From: Bacteroidaceae bacterium
GTDB lineage: Bacteria; Bacteroidota; Bacteroidia; Bacteroidales; Muribaculaceae
Assembly: GCA_021768245.1 (NCBI GenBank)
Contig: JAETNO010000013.1
Coordinates: 1 to 64,000, forward strand
Length of the DNA stretch: 64,000 bases
Direction of reading: 5' to 3'
Under the pieces are notes generated by a model. It was given only the letters and a program-made list of their open reading frames with translations, had not been told where the DNA came from and made no database searches. Position 1 is the first letter of the stretch. The number at the start of each line of letters is the position of its first letter. The translations under genes and the position numbers were made by a program. This document shows, one piece after another, positions 17,276-26,188 of the stretch.

Positions 17276-18031
17276 TTAGTCAGCACATTTAGCCTTTATG
17301 AACTCGCGGTTGAGGCGGGCGATATTGCTCAGAGGCACGTTTTTGGGGCACTCTGCGGCGCATGCACCTGTATTGGTACAGTTGCCGAAACCGAGTTCGT
17401 CCATCTTCTTGACCATGGCGCGTGCGCGGCGTGCGCGTTCCACCTGGCCTTGGGGAAGGAGGGCAAACTGGCTCACCTTCGCTCCTACAAAGAGCATTGC
17501 GGAGCCATTCTTGCAGGCTGCCACGCATGCACCGCAACCGATGCAGGTCGCCGAGTCCATGGCGATATCGGCAATCTCCTTAGAGATGGGGAGGTTGTTT
17601 GCGTCAGGAGCTCCGCCGCAGTTGAACGATACATAGCCGCCTGCCTGCTGAATCTGGTCGAAGGCGTTGCGGTTGACCATGAGGTCGCGAATCACGGGGA
17701 AAGCTGCTGAACGCCAGGGCTCGATAGTGATAGTGTCCTCGTTGTTGAACTTACGCATGTGGAGCTGGCATGTGGTGATGCCCTGCACCGGTCCATGGGG
17801 ATGTCCGTTGATATAGAGTGAGCACATGCCGCAGATACCCTCGCGACAGTCGTTGTCAAACACTACAGGTTCCTCGTTTTTGTCAATCAGCTGCTGGTTG
17901 AGCATGTCGAGCATTTCGAGGAAAGAACTGCCGGTGGATACGTTTTCCACACGGTAGGTTTGGAAAGAACCCGGTTCTTTGGGGCCACGCTGACGCCAAA
18001 TCTTGAGGTTTACATTTATAGTATGTTCCAT
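17276..18031 (-). CDS. frdB: Fumarate reductase / succinate dehydrogenase iron-sulfur subunit
   Basis: A 251-residue subunit passing electrons between the quinone site and the flavoprotein. The [2Fe-2S] ligands are C62, C67, C70 and C88 (CREGICGMC...TTC). The [4Fe-4S] and [3Fe-4S] ligands come from CIGCGACVAAC (163-173) and CTNTGACAAECP (218-229). It is the last gene of the three-gene minus-strand operon C-A-B and is followed by a strong terminator. In anaerobic Bacteroidales this complex usually works as menaquinol:fumarate reductase, so I use the frd name; direction cannot be told from sequence. Confidence 0.95.
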   Translation of the reverse strand: MEHTINVNLKIWRQRGPKEPGSFQTYRVENVSTGSSFLEMLDMLNQQLIDKNEEPVVFDNDCREGICGMCSLYINGHPHGPVQGITTCQLHMRKFNNEDTITIEPWRSAAFPVIRDLMVNRNAFDQIQQAGGYVSFNCGGAPDANNLPISKEIADIAMDSATCIGCGACVAACKNGSAMLFVGAKVSQFALLPQGQVERARRARAMVKKMDELGFGNCTNTGACAAECPKNVPLSNIARLNREFIKAKCAD

Positions 18032-18070
18032 TTTAATGCGAATTTAACTTAAAAATACTACTTGAAATAC

Positions 18071-20098
18071 TTATGATTTGTAGTTACGTGTCTGAACCTT
18101 GATCTCCGTGTAGTTGAGGGGTTCTTTAAGCAGGATGGGCTTCTCGTTGTCGCCGGTGTATTTCCAGCAGGATACATACATGTAGTCCTTGTCGTTGCGG
18201 GCGGCCTCGCCGTCGGCGAGCTGATATTCCTCGCGGAAGTGTGCGCCGCAGGATTCGTTACGGTTGAGGGCGTCGATTGCCATCATTTTTGCAATAACGA
18301 GGAAGTCCTCGAGGCGAAGGGCCTTTTCGAGCTCTGTGTTGAGGTCGTCGGCCTTACCTACTATGCGGAGGTCAGTGTAGAACTCCTTACGTACGTCCTC
18401 GAGTTCATCGAGAGCCTTGACGAGTCCCTGGAGTGTACGGCCCATGCCGACGAGGTTCCACATGAGGTGGCCGAGACGCTTGTGGATCTGGTCGGGAGAC
18501 TTCGTGCCCTTGATTGACATGAGCTTGGCGATGCGGTCGCGAACGCCCTTTTCTGCTTCGTCGAACTCTTTGGTGTCGGTAGTGAAGTGGGGCACCTTGA
18601 TCTGGTCGCTGAGGTAGTTCTGCATGCAGTAGGGGAGCACGAAGTAGCCGTCAGCGAGACCCTGCATGAGGGCCGAGGCTCCGAGGCGGTTTGCGCCATG
18701 GTCAGAGAAGTTACATTCACCGATGGCAAAGAGACCCTTGATTGAGGTCTGGAGCTCATAGTCAACCCAGATGCCGCCCATAGTGTAGTGGCTGGCGGGG
18801 AATATCATCATCGGGGTCTGATAGGGGTTGTCGTCGGAAATCATCTGATACATGTCGAAAAGGTTGCCGTAGCGGTCACGCACTACGTCCTCTCCGAGAC
18901 GCTCGATGGCATATTTGAAGTCGAGGTACACGGCGTTGCCGGTTCCTACGCCATAGCCTGCGTCGCAGCGTTCCTTGGCCGCGCGGCTTGCGATGTCGCG
19001 GGGACAGAGATTGCCGAAGGCGGGATAGCGGCGTTCGAGGTAGAAGTCGCGGTCTTCATCGGGGATGTCGGTAGGCTTTTTCTTGCCTGCGCGGATAGCT
19101 TCTGCGTCCTCTTTCTTCTTCGGCACCCAGATGCGCCCGTCGTTACGGAGCGATTCGCTCATGAGTGTCAGCTTTGACTGGTCTTCGCCATGGACGGGAA
19201 TACAGGTGGGATGAATCTGGGTGAAGGCGAGGTTGGCGAGATAGGCGCCTTTCTTGAAGGCCTGAACGGCGGCTGAGCCGTTGCAGCCCATCGCGTTTGT
19301 AGAGAGGAAGAATGCGCGGCCATAACCACCGGTGGCAAGCACCACTGCATGGGCGGCATAACGTTCGATTTCGCCTGTGATAAGGTTGCGGACAATGATA
19401 CCGCGTGCACGTCCGTCGATGATTACGACGTCAAGCATCTCGCGGCGGTTGAATGATTTTACAGTCCCTTTCTTAATCTGGCGGTTGAGCGAAGCGTATG
19501 CGCCAAGGAGGAGCTGCTGTCCGGTCTGACCCTTGGCGTAGAATGTACGTGACACCTGTGCGCCGCCGAAAGAGCGGTTGGCGAGGAGGCCGCCGTATTC
19601 ACGGGCGAAAGGAACTCCCTGAGCCACACACTGGTCAATGATGTTGTTTGACACTTCAGCGAGGCGGTAGACGTTGGCTTCACGCGAGCGGAAGTCACCG
19701 CCCTTGATGGTGTCGTAGAAGAGGCGATAGACTGAGTCGCCGTCGTTCTGATAGTCTTTGGCTGCATTGATACCACCCTGGGCGGCGATTGAGTGGGCGC
19801 GACGGGGTGAGTCCTGGATGCAGAAGTTGAGCACATTGAAGCCGAGTTCGCCAAGCGATGATGCGGCTGAGGCACCTGCGAGGCCTGTGCCGACAACGAT
19901 TACGTCGAGGTTGCGTTTGTTGGCCGGGTTTACGAGCTTCTGATGAGCCTTATAGTTGGTCCACTTCTGGGCTAAGGGCCCTTCGGGGATTTTTGAATCA
20001 ATCTGATATTCAGGGAGCTTGGAGGATTCGATGTCGGCGTAATCCTTCATGATGGGGGTAGAGTCAATCATACCCTCGAGGTTCTTGATATCTGCCAT
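18071..20098 (-). CDS. frdA: Fumarate reductase / succinate dehydrogenase flavoprotein subunit
   Basis: A 675-residue catalytic subunit that interconverts fumarate and succinate with covalent FAD. It has the dinucleotide motif VVGTGLAGASAASSLGELG near residues 67-85 and RRAHSIAAQGGINAAKDY, whose His is the expected FAD attachment site. Further on come the substrate segments with HPTCIPV and GLFAIGECNFSDHGANRLG. The length is that of the epsilon-proteobacterial and Bacteroidetes B-type enzymes, longer than the E. coli form. It lies between the cytochrome b and iron-sulfur subunit genes in the same direction. Confidence 0.96.
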   Translation of the reverse strand: MADIKNLEGMIDSTPIMKDYADIESSKLPEYQIDSKIPEGPLAQKWTNYKAHQKLVNPANKRNLDVIVVGTGLAGASAASSLGELGFNVLNFCIQDSPRRAHSIAAQGGINAAKDYQNDGDSVYRLFYDTIKGGDFRSREANVYRLAEVSNNIIDQCVAQGVPFAREYGGLLANRSFGGAQVSRTFYAKGQTGQQLLLGAYASLNRQIKKGTVKSFNRREMLDVVIIDGRARGIIVRNLITGEIERYAAHAVVLATGGYGRAFFLSTNAMGCNGSAAVQAFKKGAYLANLAFTQIHPTCIPVHGEDQSKLTLMSESLRNDGRIWVPKKKEDAEAIRAGKKKPTDIPDEDRDFYLERRYPAFGNLCPRDIASRAAKERCDAGYGVGTGNAVYLDFKYAIERLGEDVVRDRYGNLFDMYQMISDDNPYQTPMMIFPASHYTMGGIWVDYELQTSIKGLFAIGECNFSDHGANRLGASALMQGLADGYFVLPYCMQNYLSDQIKVPHFTTDTKEFDEAEKGVRDRIAKLMSIKGTKSPDQIHKRLGHLMWNLVGMGRTLQGLVKALDELEDVRKEFYTDLRIVGKADDLNTELEKALRLEDFLVIAKMMAIDALNRNESCGAHFREEYQLADGEAARNDKDYMYVSCWKYTGDNEKPILLKEPLNYTEIKVQTRNYKS

Positions 20099-20146
20099 AT
20101 CTGTGATTGGATTTTTTATTCTTATATTTTTAGGTGACCCCGGGGG

Positions 20147-20929
20147 TTAGAAAACTTCGGGAAGTTGAGGCACAGATGCGTCGGTGTCAAGCACGTAGCA
20201 TGAAGCGTTCTCGTTGACATATTTCGCGAGCTCTTCCTCAAATGAGTCGTTGTTGGCACGCACGGTGAAGACGATTGCCTGTGCGATGAAGAGGGCGATA
20301 ACGATTGTTGTCCACCAGCATCCGATGGTCTTGAGGCGTGAAATCCATGTGTCACCGTTCCATCCGCAGCTCTGGAACATTGACCAGAAACCGTGGTTCA
20401 TGTGGAACCAAAGTGCGACGAAGCCGATGATGTAGACAATAGGGGTCCATACCTGGCTGAACGCAATCTGAATAAAGAGTGTGCCGGCAGCGGGAGGCAC
20501 TTCAAGTCCGTTATGGACATAATCGCAGTGAAGGATTTCGGCTAATTGCATCTTGGCCCAGAACTGGATGAGGTGGACCACAAGGAAAGCAAGCACCACG
20601 ATACCGAGCACGAGCATGTTCTGCGAAGCCCATTCTACCTGGGCCGGTTTCTTGACCACATCATAGCGGTCGTTGCCACGGGCCTTGCGGTTCTGCACGG
20701 TGAGCCAAAGGGCGTAGATGATGTGGATTACAAAGAGTGCTGCGAGGCCTATCGAGGCTACGAGGGCATACCAGTTGGCGCCGAGGAATTCGCATATCGC
20801 GTTATAGCCGGAAGGCCAGAACAGCGCTACGCCGTTCATCAGGCAGTGAAACGTGACAAATAGGACAAGGCAAATGCCCGTGAGTGCCATCACGAACTTC
20901 CTTCCTATAGATGAGCAAGTTAACCACAT
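20147..20929 (-). CDS. frdC: Fumarate reductase / succinate dehydrogenase cytochrome b subunit
   Basis: A 260-residue membrane anchor with five hydrophobic helices and several His residues suited to bind two hemes, for example FVTFHCLMNG near 25-34, ALFVIHIIYALW near 64-75, VVHLIQFWAKM near 117-127 and ALWFHMNHGFWSMF near 172-185. This is the single-subunit B-type cytochrome b found in Wolinella and Bacteroides complexes. It is the first gene of the operon, 48 bases before frdA, and is preceded by a good promoter at 21000-21030. Confidence 0.93.
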   Translation of the reverse strand: MWLTCSSIGRKFVMALTGICLVLFVTFHCLMNGVALFWPSGYNAICEFLGANWYALVASIGLAALFVIHIIYALWLTVQNRKARGNDRYDVVKKPAQVEWASQNMLVLGIVVLAFLVVHLIQFWAKMQLAEILHCDYVHNGLEVPPAAGTLFIQIAFSQVWTPIVYIIGFVALWFHMNHGFWSMFQSCGWNGDTWISRLKTIGCWWTTIVIALFIAQAIVFTVRANNDSFEEELAKYVNENASCYVLDTDASVPQLPEVF

Positions 20930-20999
20930 AGTAGTTTTGTAAAGGATTAAAGTTATTTAATTGATTTTTGAAATTGATGCTATTGAAAAATAATTATTG

Positions 21000-21030
21000 C
21001 AAAGTTACGGCAAAACATCGGTCTTTACAA
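21000..21030 (-). promoter_or_regulatory. Promoter of the frdCAB operon
   Basis: On the minus strand TTG (21028-21030), a 20-base spacer and TAACTTTG (21000-21007) match the Bacteroidetes consensus. The leader is about 65 bases. Confidence 0.7.
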
Positions 21031-21142
21031 GAATTAAAGAAATTTTTCTTTAACTGAGTGAAAGAATATTTAACGTTGAAGCCTGTACGGTGACCACCTT
21101 ATTATATATAGGCGTGTTTGTGTGCCTGCCGTCTGCGATTTT

Positions 21143-21174
21143 TTTGAGATTATAGGGAATATTTGCTATTTTTG
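21143..21174 (+). promoter_or_regulatory. Promoter directly abutting the plsC start codon
   Basis: TTTG (21143-21146), a 20-base spacer and TATTTTTG (21167-21174) fit the consensus. The ATG of plsC begins at 21179, only five bases after the -7 box, so the transcript would have little or no leader. Confidence 0.6.
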
Positions 21175-21178
21175 TGCT

Positions 21179-21889
21179 ATGATTCTTCTTTATCGTATTT
21201 ATCAGCTGTTTGTAATGTGTCCGCTGATTGTGGTGGTCACTATCCTTACGGCAGTCGCCACAGTTGTCGGCTCGGCATTGGGTTTCGGCAAATGGTGGGG
21301 CTACTATCCTGAGATTTTATGGGCACGCATCTTTTGCTGGCTCGCTTTCGTGAAGGTAAGCGTGAAAGGCAGGGAGAATATCGACCCTAAGGTTAGCTAT
21401 GTTTTTGTGGCCAACCATCAGGGGGCTTATGACATATTTACGGTTTACGGCTATCTCGGCCATAATTTCCGTTGGATGATGAAGCAGAGTTTGCGTAGGA
21501 TTCCGTTCGTAGGATGGGCATGTGCGTGGGCAGGTCAGATTTTTGTCGACAATTCATCGGCATCGGCTACGAGACGCACCATGGCGCAGGCTGAGAGGCA
21601 ACTGAGCGGTGGCATGTCGCTTGTGGTCTTTCCCGAAGGGGCCCGTTCGTGGACCGGACAGATGGGGCCGTTCAAGAAGGGGGCCTATCGCCTGGCGGTG
21701 GAATTCCATCTGCCGGTAGTGCCTTTGACAATCGACGGTGCCTTTGATGTGCTTCCGCGTTTCAAGAAATTGCCTGTCCCGGGTCATATCCGGCTCACGA
21801 TTCATAAGCCGATTCATCCTGCGTCCGATGGTCATGACCTTGCCTCGCTGATGAATGAATCGCGCGAGGCCATAGCGTCGGCTCTTTGA
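21179..21889 (+). CDS. plsC: 1-acyl-sn-glycerol-3-phosphate acyltransferase
   Basis: A membrane-bound enzyme that acylates lysophosphatidic acid to phosphatidic acid in phospholipid synthesis. Starting at 21179 gives MILLYRIYQ, the usual opening of the family in Bacteroidales, followed by an N-terminal membrane helix; the longer frame adds 19 untypical residues that would overlap the promoter. The acyltransferase motif I is NHQGAYD (H80, D85), and FPEGARS near 148 is motif III. The length is 236 residues. It is monocistronic. Confidence 0.9.
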   Translation: MILLYRIYQLFVMCPLIVVVTILTAVATVVGSALGFGKWWGYYPEILWARIFCWLAFVKVSVKGRENIDPKVSYVFVANHQGAYDIFTVYGYLGHNFRWMMKQSLRRIPFVGWACAWAGQIFVDNSSASATRRTMAQAERQLSGGMSLVVFPEGARSWTGQMGPFKKGAYRLAVEFHLPVVPLTIDGAFDVLPRFKKLPVPGHIRLTIHKPIHPASDGHDLASLMNESREAIASAL

Positions 21890-21941
21890 TTGGGGGAGGT
21901 GAACCTATCATTGTGTCTTTATGTTTATAATGAAGTGTGAT

Positions 21942-21954
21942 TGCCATTTTGGCA
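21942..21954. repeat. Small palindrome upstream of the groESL promoter
   Basis: TGCCA, a 3-base T spacer and TGGCA form a short dyad about 25 bases upstream of the sigma-54-like element. It could bind an activator, but the position is nearer than usual for a sigma-54 enhancer site. The rest of the 196-base gap before groES shows nothing else clear. Confidence 0.35.
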
Positions 21955-21978
21955 GTCCGTTCTGACATGCCTGCCGTT

Positions 21979-21994
21979 TGGCACGGTTTATGCA
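21979..21994 (+). promoter_or_regulatory. Sigma-54-type promoter of groESL
   Basis: TGGCACGGTTTATGCA matches the sigma-54 consensus TGGCACG-N4-TTGCA with one mismatch. The critical GG (21980-21981) and GC (21992-21993) are separated by exactly ten bases. Transcription would begin near 22005, leaving a leader of about 80 bases to groES. No equally good primary-sigma promoter was seen in this gap. Confidence 0.6.
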
Positions 21995-22085
21995 GTATTT
22001 CATGAGTGACAACACAGCGGTGCTCCCTACCGTGAAAAATAAATGAATAATCATCAAATAATTAACCAAATTATAGGAAATAACT

Positions 22086-22361
22086 ATGAATATTAAGCCA
22101 TTAGCTGACAGAGTGCTGATTAGCCCCACTCCTGTCGAGGAAGTGACAGCGGCCGGTATCATCATCCCCGAAACTGCCAAGGAAAAGCCTTTGAAGGGCA
22201 CAGTGATTGCTACCGGCAACGGTACAAAGGATGAGGAAATGGTTGTCAAGGCTGGCGACGAAGTGCTTTTCGGAAAATATGCCGGAACCGAAGTTGAGCT
22301 TGAAGGCACAAAATATCTCATCATGCGTCAGAGCGACGTTCTCGCAGTTATTGAAAAATAA
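22086..22361 (+). CDS. groES: Co-chaperonin GroES
   Basis: A 91-residue subunit of the heptameric lid of the GroEL chaperonin. It begins MNIKPLADRVLISP and carries the mobile-loop region EEVTAAGIIIPETAKEKP that contacts GroEL, then the GDEVLFGKYAGTEVELEGTKY beta-barrel part. It is followed 19 bases later by groEL. The length is typical. Confidence 0.98.
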   Translation: MNIKPLADRVLISPTPVEEVTAAGIIIPETAKEKPLKGTVIATGNGTKDEEMVVKAGDEVLFGKYAGTEVELEGTKYLIMRQSDVLAVIEK

Positions 22362-22380
22362 TTAAAAACTTGGAATCATC

Positions 22381-24018
22381 ATGGCAAAAGAAATAAAATT
22401 TGATATCAAAGCTCGTGAAGAGCTTAAGAAAGGCGTCGACGCTCTTGCCGACGCAGTCAAAGTGACACTCGGTCCTAAAGGCCGCAATGTAATCATCGAG
22501 AAAAAATTCGGTGCTCCCCATATTACTAAAGACGGTGTCAGCGTGGCCCGTGAGGTTGAACTTGAGGACCCGTTCCAGAACATGGGCGCACAGCTCGTGA
22601 AGGAAGTGGCTTCCAAGACAGGTGATGACGCAGGCGACGGTACAACAACAGCTACCGTACTTGCTCAGGCTATCATCAACGTTGGTCTTAAGAATGTTGC
22701 CGCAGGAGCCAATCCTATGGACATCAAGCGTGGTATTGACCGTGCGGTTGCCGTGGTTGTCGAAGGCATCAAGGCCCAGAGCGAGGAAGTGGGCGACGAT
22801 TTCAAGAAAATCGAGGATGTGGCCCGTATTTCCGCCAACAACGACGAGGCTATCGGCCATCTCATCGCCGAGGCTATGAAGAAGGTGAAGAAAGAAGGCG
22901 TGATAACAGTCGACGAGGCAAAGGGTACTGAGACCACAGTGGATATCGTCGAAGGTATGCAGTTTGACCGTGGCTATATCTCTCCCTACTTCGTGACCAA
23001 CACTGAAAAGATGGAATGTGAGATGGAAAGCCCTTACATTCTTATCTATGACAAGAAGATTTCAAACATTAAGGATATCCTTCCCGTGCTTGAGGCTACC
23101 GCTCAAAGCGGACGCGGGCTTCTCATCATCTCTGAGGATGTTGACCAGGAAGCTCTTGCGACCCTCGTTGTCAACCGTCTCCGTGGCTCGTTGAAGGTTT
23201 GTGCCGTTAAGGCTCCCGGCTTCGGTGACCGTCGTAAGGAAATGCTTGAGGACATCGCGGTACTTACCGGTGGCGTAGTGATTTCCGAGGAGAAGGGCAT
23301 GCAGCTTGCCACTGCAACGGTCGATATGCTTGGCCGTGCAGAGAAGATTACCGTCAACAAGGAAAACACCACTATCGTCAACGGTGCCGGCAGCAAGGAT
23401 GCCATCGCCGCACGCGTAGCCCAGATTAAGGCTCAGATTGAGCAGACTACAAGCGACTATGACCGTGAGAAGCTTCAGGAACGTCTTGCCAAGCTTGCCG
23501 GTGGTGTAGCTGTGCTCCATATCGGGGCTCCTTCTGAAGTGGAGATGAAGGAGAAGAAAGACCGTGTCGACGACGCTCTTAGCGCTACCCGTGCAGCTAT
23601 CGCCGAAGGTATCGTGCCTGGTGGTGGCGTGGCATATATCCGTTGTGTCAAGAGCCTTGAGAATCTTAAGGGTGCTAACGATGATGAGACCACCGGTATT
23701 CATATCGTGCTCCGTGCCATCGAGGAACCTTTGCGCCAGATTGTTGCCAATGCAGGCCAGGAAGGTGCTGTAGTAGTTCAGAAGGTTAAGGACGGAAACG
23801 CTGACTTCGGCTATAATGCCCGTACCGATACGTATGAGAACCTTCTTGCCGCAGGCGTTATCGACCCTGCCAAGGTGACACGTGTTGCTCTTGAGAACGC
23901 CGCTTCTATTGCCGGAATGTTCCTCACGACCGAGTGTGTTATCGCTGACAAGAAAGAAGAAAATCCTGCTCCCGCTATGCCTGCTCCTGGTATGGGTGGC
24001 ATGGGCGGCATGATGTAA
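22381..24018 (+). CDS. groL: Chaperonin GroEL
   Basis: A 545-residue chaperonin that refolds proteins in its ring cavity using ATP. The nucleotide-binding segments VTLGPKGRNV (about 29-38) and GDGTTTATVLA (about 86-96) are present, with the family pattern AAIAEGIVPGGGVA near 405 and the flexible C-terminal GMGGMGGMM tail. It forms an operon with groES, closed by the terminator at 24058-24097. A long frame on the opposite strand here is an artefact of codon bias. Confidence 0.98.
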   Translation: MAKEIKFDIKAREELKKGVDALADAVKVTLGPKGRNVIIEKKFGAPHITKDGVSVAREVELEDPFQNMGAQLVKEVASKTGDDAGDGTTTATVLAQAIINVGLKNVAAGANPMDIKRGIDRAVAVVVEGIKAQSEEVGDDFKKIEDVARISANNDEAIGHLIAEAMKKVKKEGVITVDEAKGTETTVDIVEGMQFDRGYISPYFVTNTEKMECEMESPYILIYDKKISNIKDILPVLEATAQSGRGLLIISEDVDQEALATLVVNRLRGSLKVCAVKAPGFGDRRKEMLEDIAVLTGGVVISEEKGMQLATATVDMLGRAEKITVNKENTTIVNGAGSKDAIAARVAQIKAQIEQTTSDYDREKLQERLAKLAGGVAVLHIGAPSEVEMKEKKDRVDDALSATRAAIAEGIVPGGGVAYIRCVKSLENLKGANDDETTGIHIVLRAIEEPLRQIVANAGQEGAVVVQKVKDGNADFGYNARTDTYENLLAAGVIDPAKVTRVALENAASIAGMFLTTECVIADKKEENPAPAMPAPGMGGMGGMM

Positions 24019-24057
24019 AAAGGTTGATTCCTCTGCATCGCAGGCCATGAATATAAG

Positions 24058-24097
24058 AATCGCTTCCCCGCATGAAAGCGCGGAAGCGATTTTTTTA
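24058..24097 (+). terminator. Terminator of groESL
   Basis: AATCGCTTCCCCGC pairs with GCGCGGAAGCGATT with one mismatch across a 6-base loop, followed by seven T. It also shows that a start codon at 24072 for the next gene cannot be right, because that ATG is in the loop. Confidence 0.9.
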
Positions 24098-24158
24098 TTT
24101 TATTAATAATGGCCTCATGCAAATTTTCGTACATTTGCACAAACAATTATTAATTTTT

Positions 24159-25271
24159 ATGAAAAAGAATCATATTACCATGATTTGCGCAGGTCTGCTC
24201 GCTGTGAGTGCCTGCTCATTGAAGGCTCAGTCAAATTACACGGTGACTATTCCTGTAGCGCCTGAAAATAATAACGCCATGGCCTATCTCTTCGATTGGG
24301 ACAGCAGCCAGAAAGTTGACTCGGTTATAGTGACCGATGGCGTCGCAAAGTTCTCTGGAAATGTTTCCGAACCATTCATCGGACGCCTTGTCGTTGACGG
24401 AGAACGCGGTCCGATTTTCATTGTCGAGCCCGGAAATGTAACCCTTTCCGACGAATGGGCTGCCTCGGGTACTCCGCTAAATGACAGGATGGAATCCTAC
24501 ACCGAGCGTCGCAATCAAATTGTGGCTGAATTCAGGTCACTTGACCAGAACGATTCCACTCAGATGGAGAAAGGTAAGGTTCTCGAAGCAGAATATATGT
24601 CTCTTCCCAATAAGGCCTATGAAGAGAACAAGGGAAACCTTGTAGGGCTTTATTGGTTCCTTCAGGAAGTTTATGACATGGAGCTTGACGTGGCTAAGCT
24701 CGACGCTCTTATCGCACAGGACGCCTCTTTGGCCAAATCAAAACGTGTCGACTCCTTCCGCACCAATCTTGTTGCCAAGGACGCCACTTCGGAGGGTAAG
24801 CACTATAAGGATTTCACCGTAAGTTACAACGGCAAGGAGGAGAAACTCTCTGACTATGTGAAGCCCGGCAAATACACTCTCGTCGATTTTTGGGCAAGCT
24901 GGTGCGGCCCGTGCATCCGTCAGACCAAAGTAATAAAGGAACTTTATAACAAATATAAGGATAAAGGCCTTGATGTCGTTGGTGTGGCTGTATGGGATGA
25001 GCCTGAAAACACCCTCAAGGCAATCAAGAGTCATGACCTGCAGTGGCCCTGTATCATCAATGCGCAGACAATCCCCACTGACCTTTACGGAATCTCGGGT
25101 ATCCCCTGTATCATTCTCATAAATCCTGAAGGAATCATAGTGTCACGCGACAAACAGAGCCAGGCCCTGATTGACGATGTCGACAATGCGATGGCTTCCT
25201 ATGAGGCATCGCAGCCTCAGGCTTCGGTTGCCGTTCCGACAGCGGAAAAAGATACAGCCCTCATATTCTAA
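24159..25271 (+). CDS. TlpA-like thiol-disulfide oxidoreductase lipoprotein
   Basis: A 370-residue exported protein. The start at 24159 gives a lipoprotein signal with VSAC and avoids the groESL terminator. An N-terminal DUF4369-type beta domain (about 25-140) precedes a helical linker and a thioredoxin fold with FWASWCGPCIRQ, the CxxC redox site at about residues 247-250, then the cis-Pro segment GISGIPCIILI. It likely reduces or exchanges disulfides at the envelope. Bacteroidales carry many paralogues; the partner is unknown. Confidence 0.9.
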   Translation: MKKNHITMICAGLLAVSACSLKAQSNYTVTIPVAPENNNAMAYLFDWDSSQKVDSVIVTDGVAKFSGNVSEPFIGRLVVDGERGPIFIVEPGNVTLSDEWAASGTPLNDRMESYTERRNQIVAEFRSLDQNDSTQMEKGKVLEAEYMSLPNKAYEENKGNLVGLYWFLQEVYDMELDVAKLDALIAQDASLAKSKRVDSFRTNLVAKDATSEGKHYKDFTVSYNGKEEKLSDYVKPGKYTLVDFWASWCGPCIRQTKVIKELYNKYKDKGLDVVGVAVWDEPENTLKAIKSHDLQWPCIINAQTIPTDLYGISGIPCIILINPEGIIVSRDKQSQALIDDVDNAMASYEASQPQASVAVPTAEKDTALIF

Positions 25272-25418
25272 GGGGAGATATTAGATGCTGCCTACGGTTT
25301 CATTGATTCATAAATAAAAGATAATATTGCCTTATCTGCCGATATATAATACTTTATCTGTCATTTAAGTTATTTATGAATTTATCTACCTTAATTTTAT
25401 TATTAAACATATTTGCTT

Positions 25419-26186
25419 ATGACCGAAAAGGATCTTAAAGACCTTCTCGATACAGAGGCGGCGAGGATAAACTCGCCGTCTTTTATTTCAGAAGACCCTG
25501 TTCAGTTCCCACGACGTTTCTCTGACTTGCGTGACATCGAGATTGTCTCGCTGCTCGTGTCCGCGATTGCCTGGGGCAACCGGAAGATGATTTGTCGCGA
25601 TTGCGACCGTCTGCTGGCCATGATGGCAAACAGGCCCTACCGTTTCATGATGGATGAGGCTTATGAGGAATTGCCGGATGGCCTTAATATCCACCGCACA
25701 TTTTTCACACAGCATCTGAAGCACTATCTCCGTGGCTTGCGCGCTATCTATTTCCGCTATGGTTCTCTTCAGGACTTCGCGCGGTCGGAGGATATAGCAT
25801 CGTCTGAAGAATCGGCCTGGAAACTTGTAGCCGGAATAAACCGTGTGCTTGCCGAAACCGACCCTTCCCATAACGACCTTGCATGCCGTTGTCTTCCCCA
25901 GAATCTTCAGACCACTGCGTTGAAGCGAGTAAATATGGCGTTGCGTTGGCTTGTAAGAAATGACGGTATCGTTGACCTTGGTGTATGGGATGTCATTAAA
26001 CCGTCACAGCTCTTCATCCCGCTCGATGTGCATGTAGGGGATATTTCCCGTGAGCTTGGTCTGCTGACCCGTAAGGCCAACGACCGTCGTGCGGTTGAAG
26101 AGGTGACGGCTCATCTGCGCCGTTTCAATCCTGAGGATCCGACTCTTTATGATTTCGCGCTTTTCGGCATAGGGATGAAGCTATAG
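25419..26186 (+). CDS. TIGR02757 family protein (DUF2400)
   Basis: A 255-residue soluble protein of a Bacteroidetes- and spirochaete-enriched family of unknown biochemical role. Recognisable parts are DPVQFPRRFSDLRDIEIVSLLVSAIAWGNR near the N-terminus, NMALRWLVRND and LGVWDVIKPSQLFIPLDVHVG in the second half, and the ending LYDFALFGIG. The helical layout with a PLDVHVG turn recalls helix-hairpin-helix DNA glycosylases, but that is only an impression. The ATG at 25419 is chosen over an upstream TTG. Its stop is two bases from the stop of the convergent gene. Confidence 0.85.
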   Translation: MTEKDLKDLLDTEAARINSPSFISEDPVQFPRRFSDLRDIEIVSLLVSAIAWGNRKMICRDCDRLLAMMANRPYRFMMDEAYEELPDGLNIHRTFFTQHLKHYLRGLRAIYFRYGSLQDFARSEDIASSEESAWKLVAGINRVLAETDPSHNDLACRCLPQNLQTTALKRVNMALRWLVRNDGIVDLGVWDVIKPSQLFIPLDVHVGDISRELGLLTRKANDRRAVEEVTAHLRRFNPEDPTLYDFALFGIGMKL

Positions 26187-26188
26187 CC

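Noticed and set aside
23062..24048. Open frame of 328 codons on the minus strand opposite groEL
   Set aside because: It lies wholly against groEL, whose reading is certain, and its product looks like a reversed codon-bias artefact with no domain. Long antisense frames are common opposite highly biased genes.
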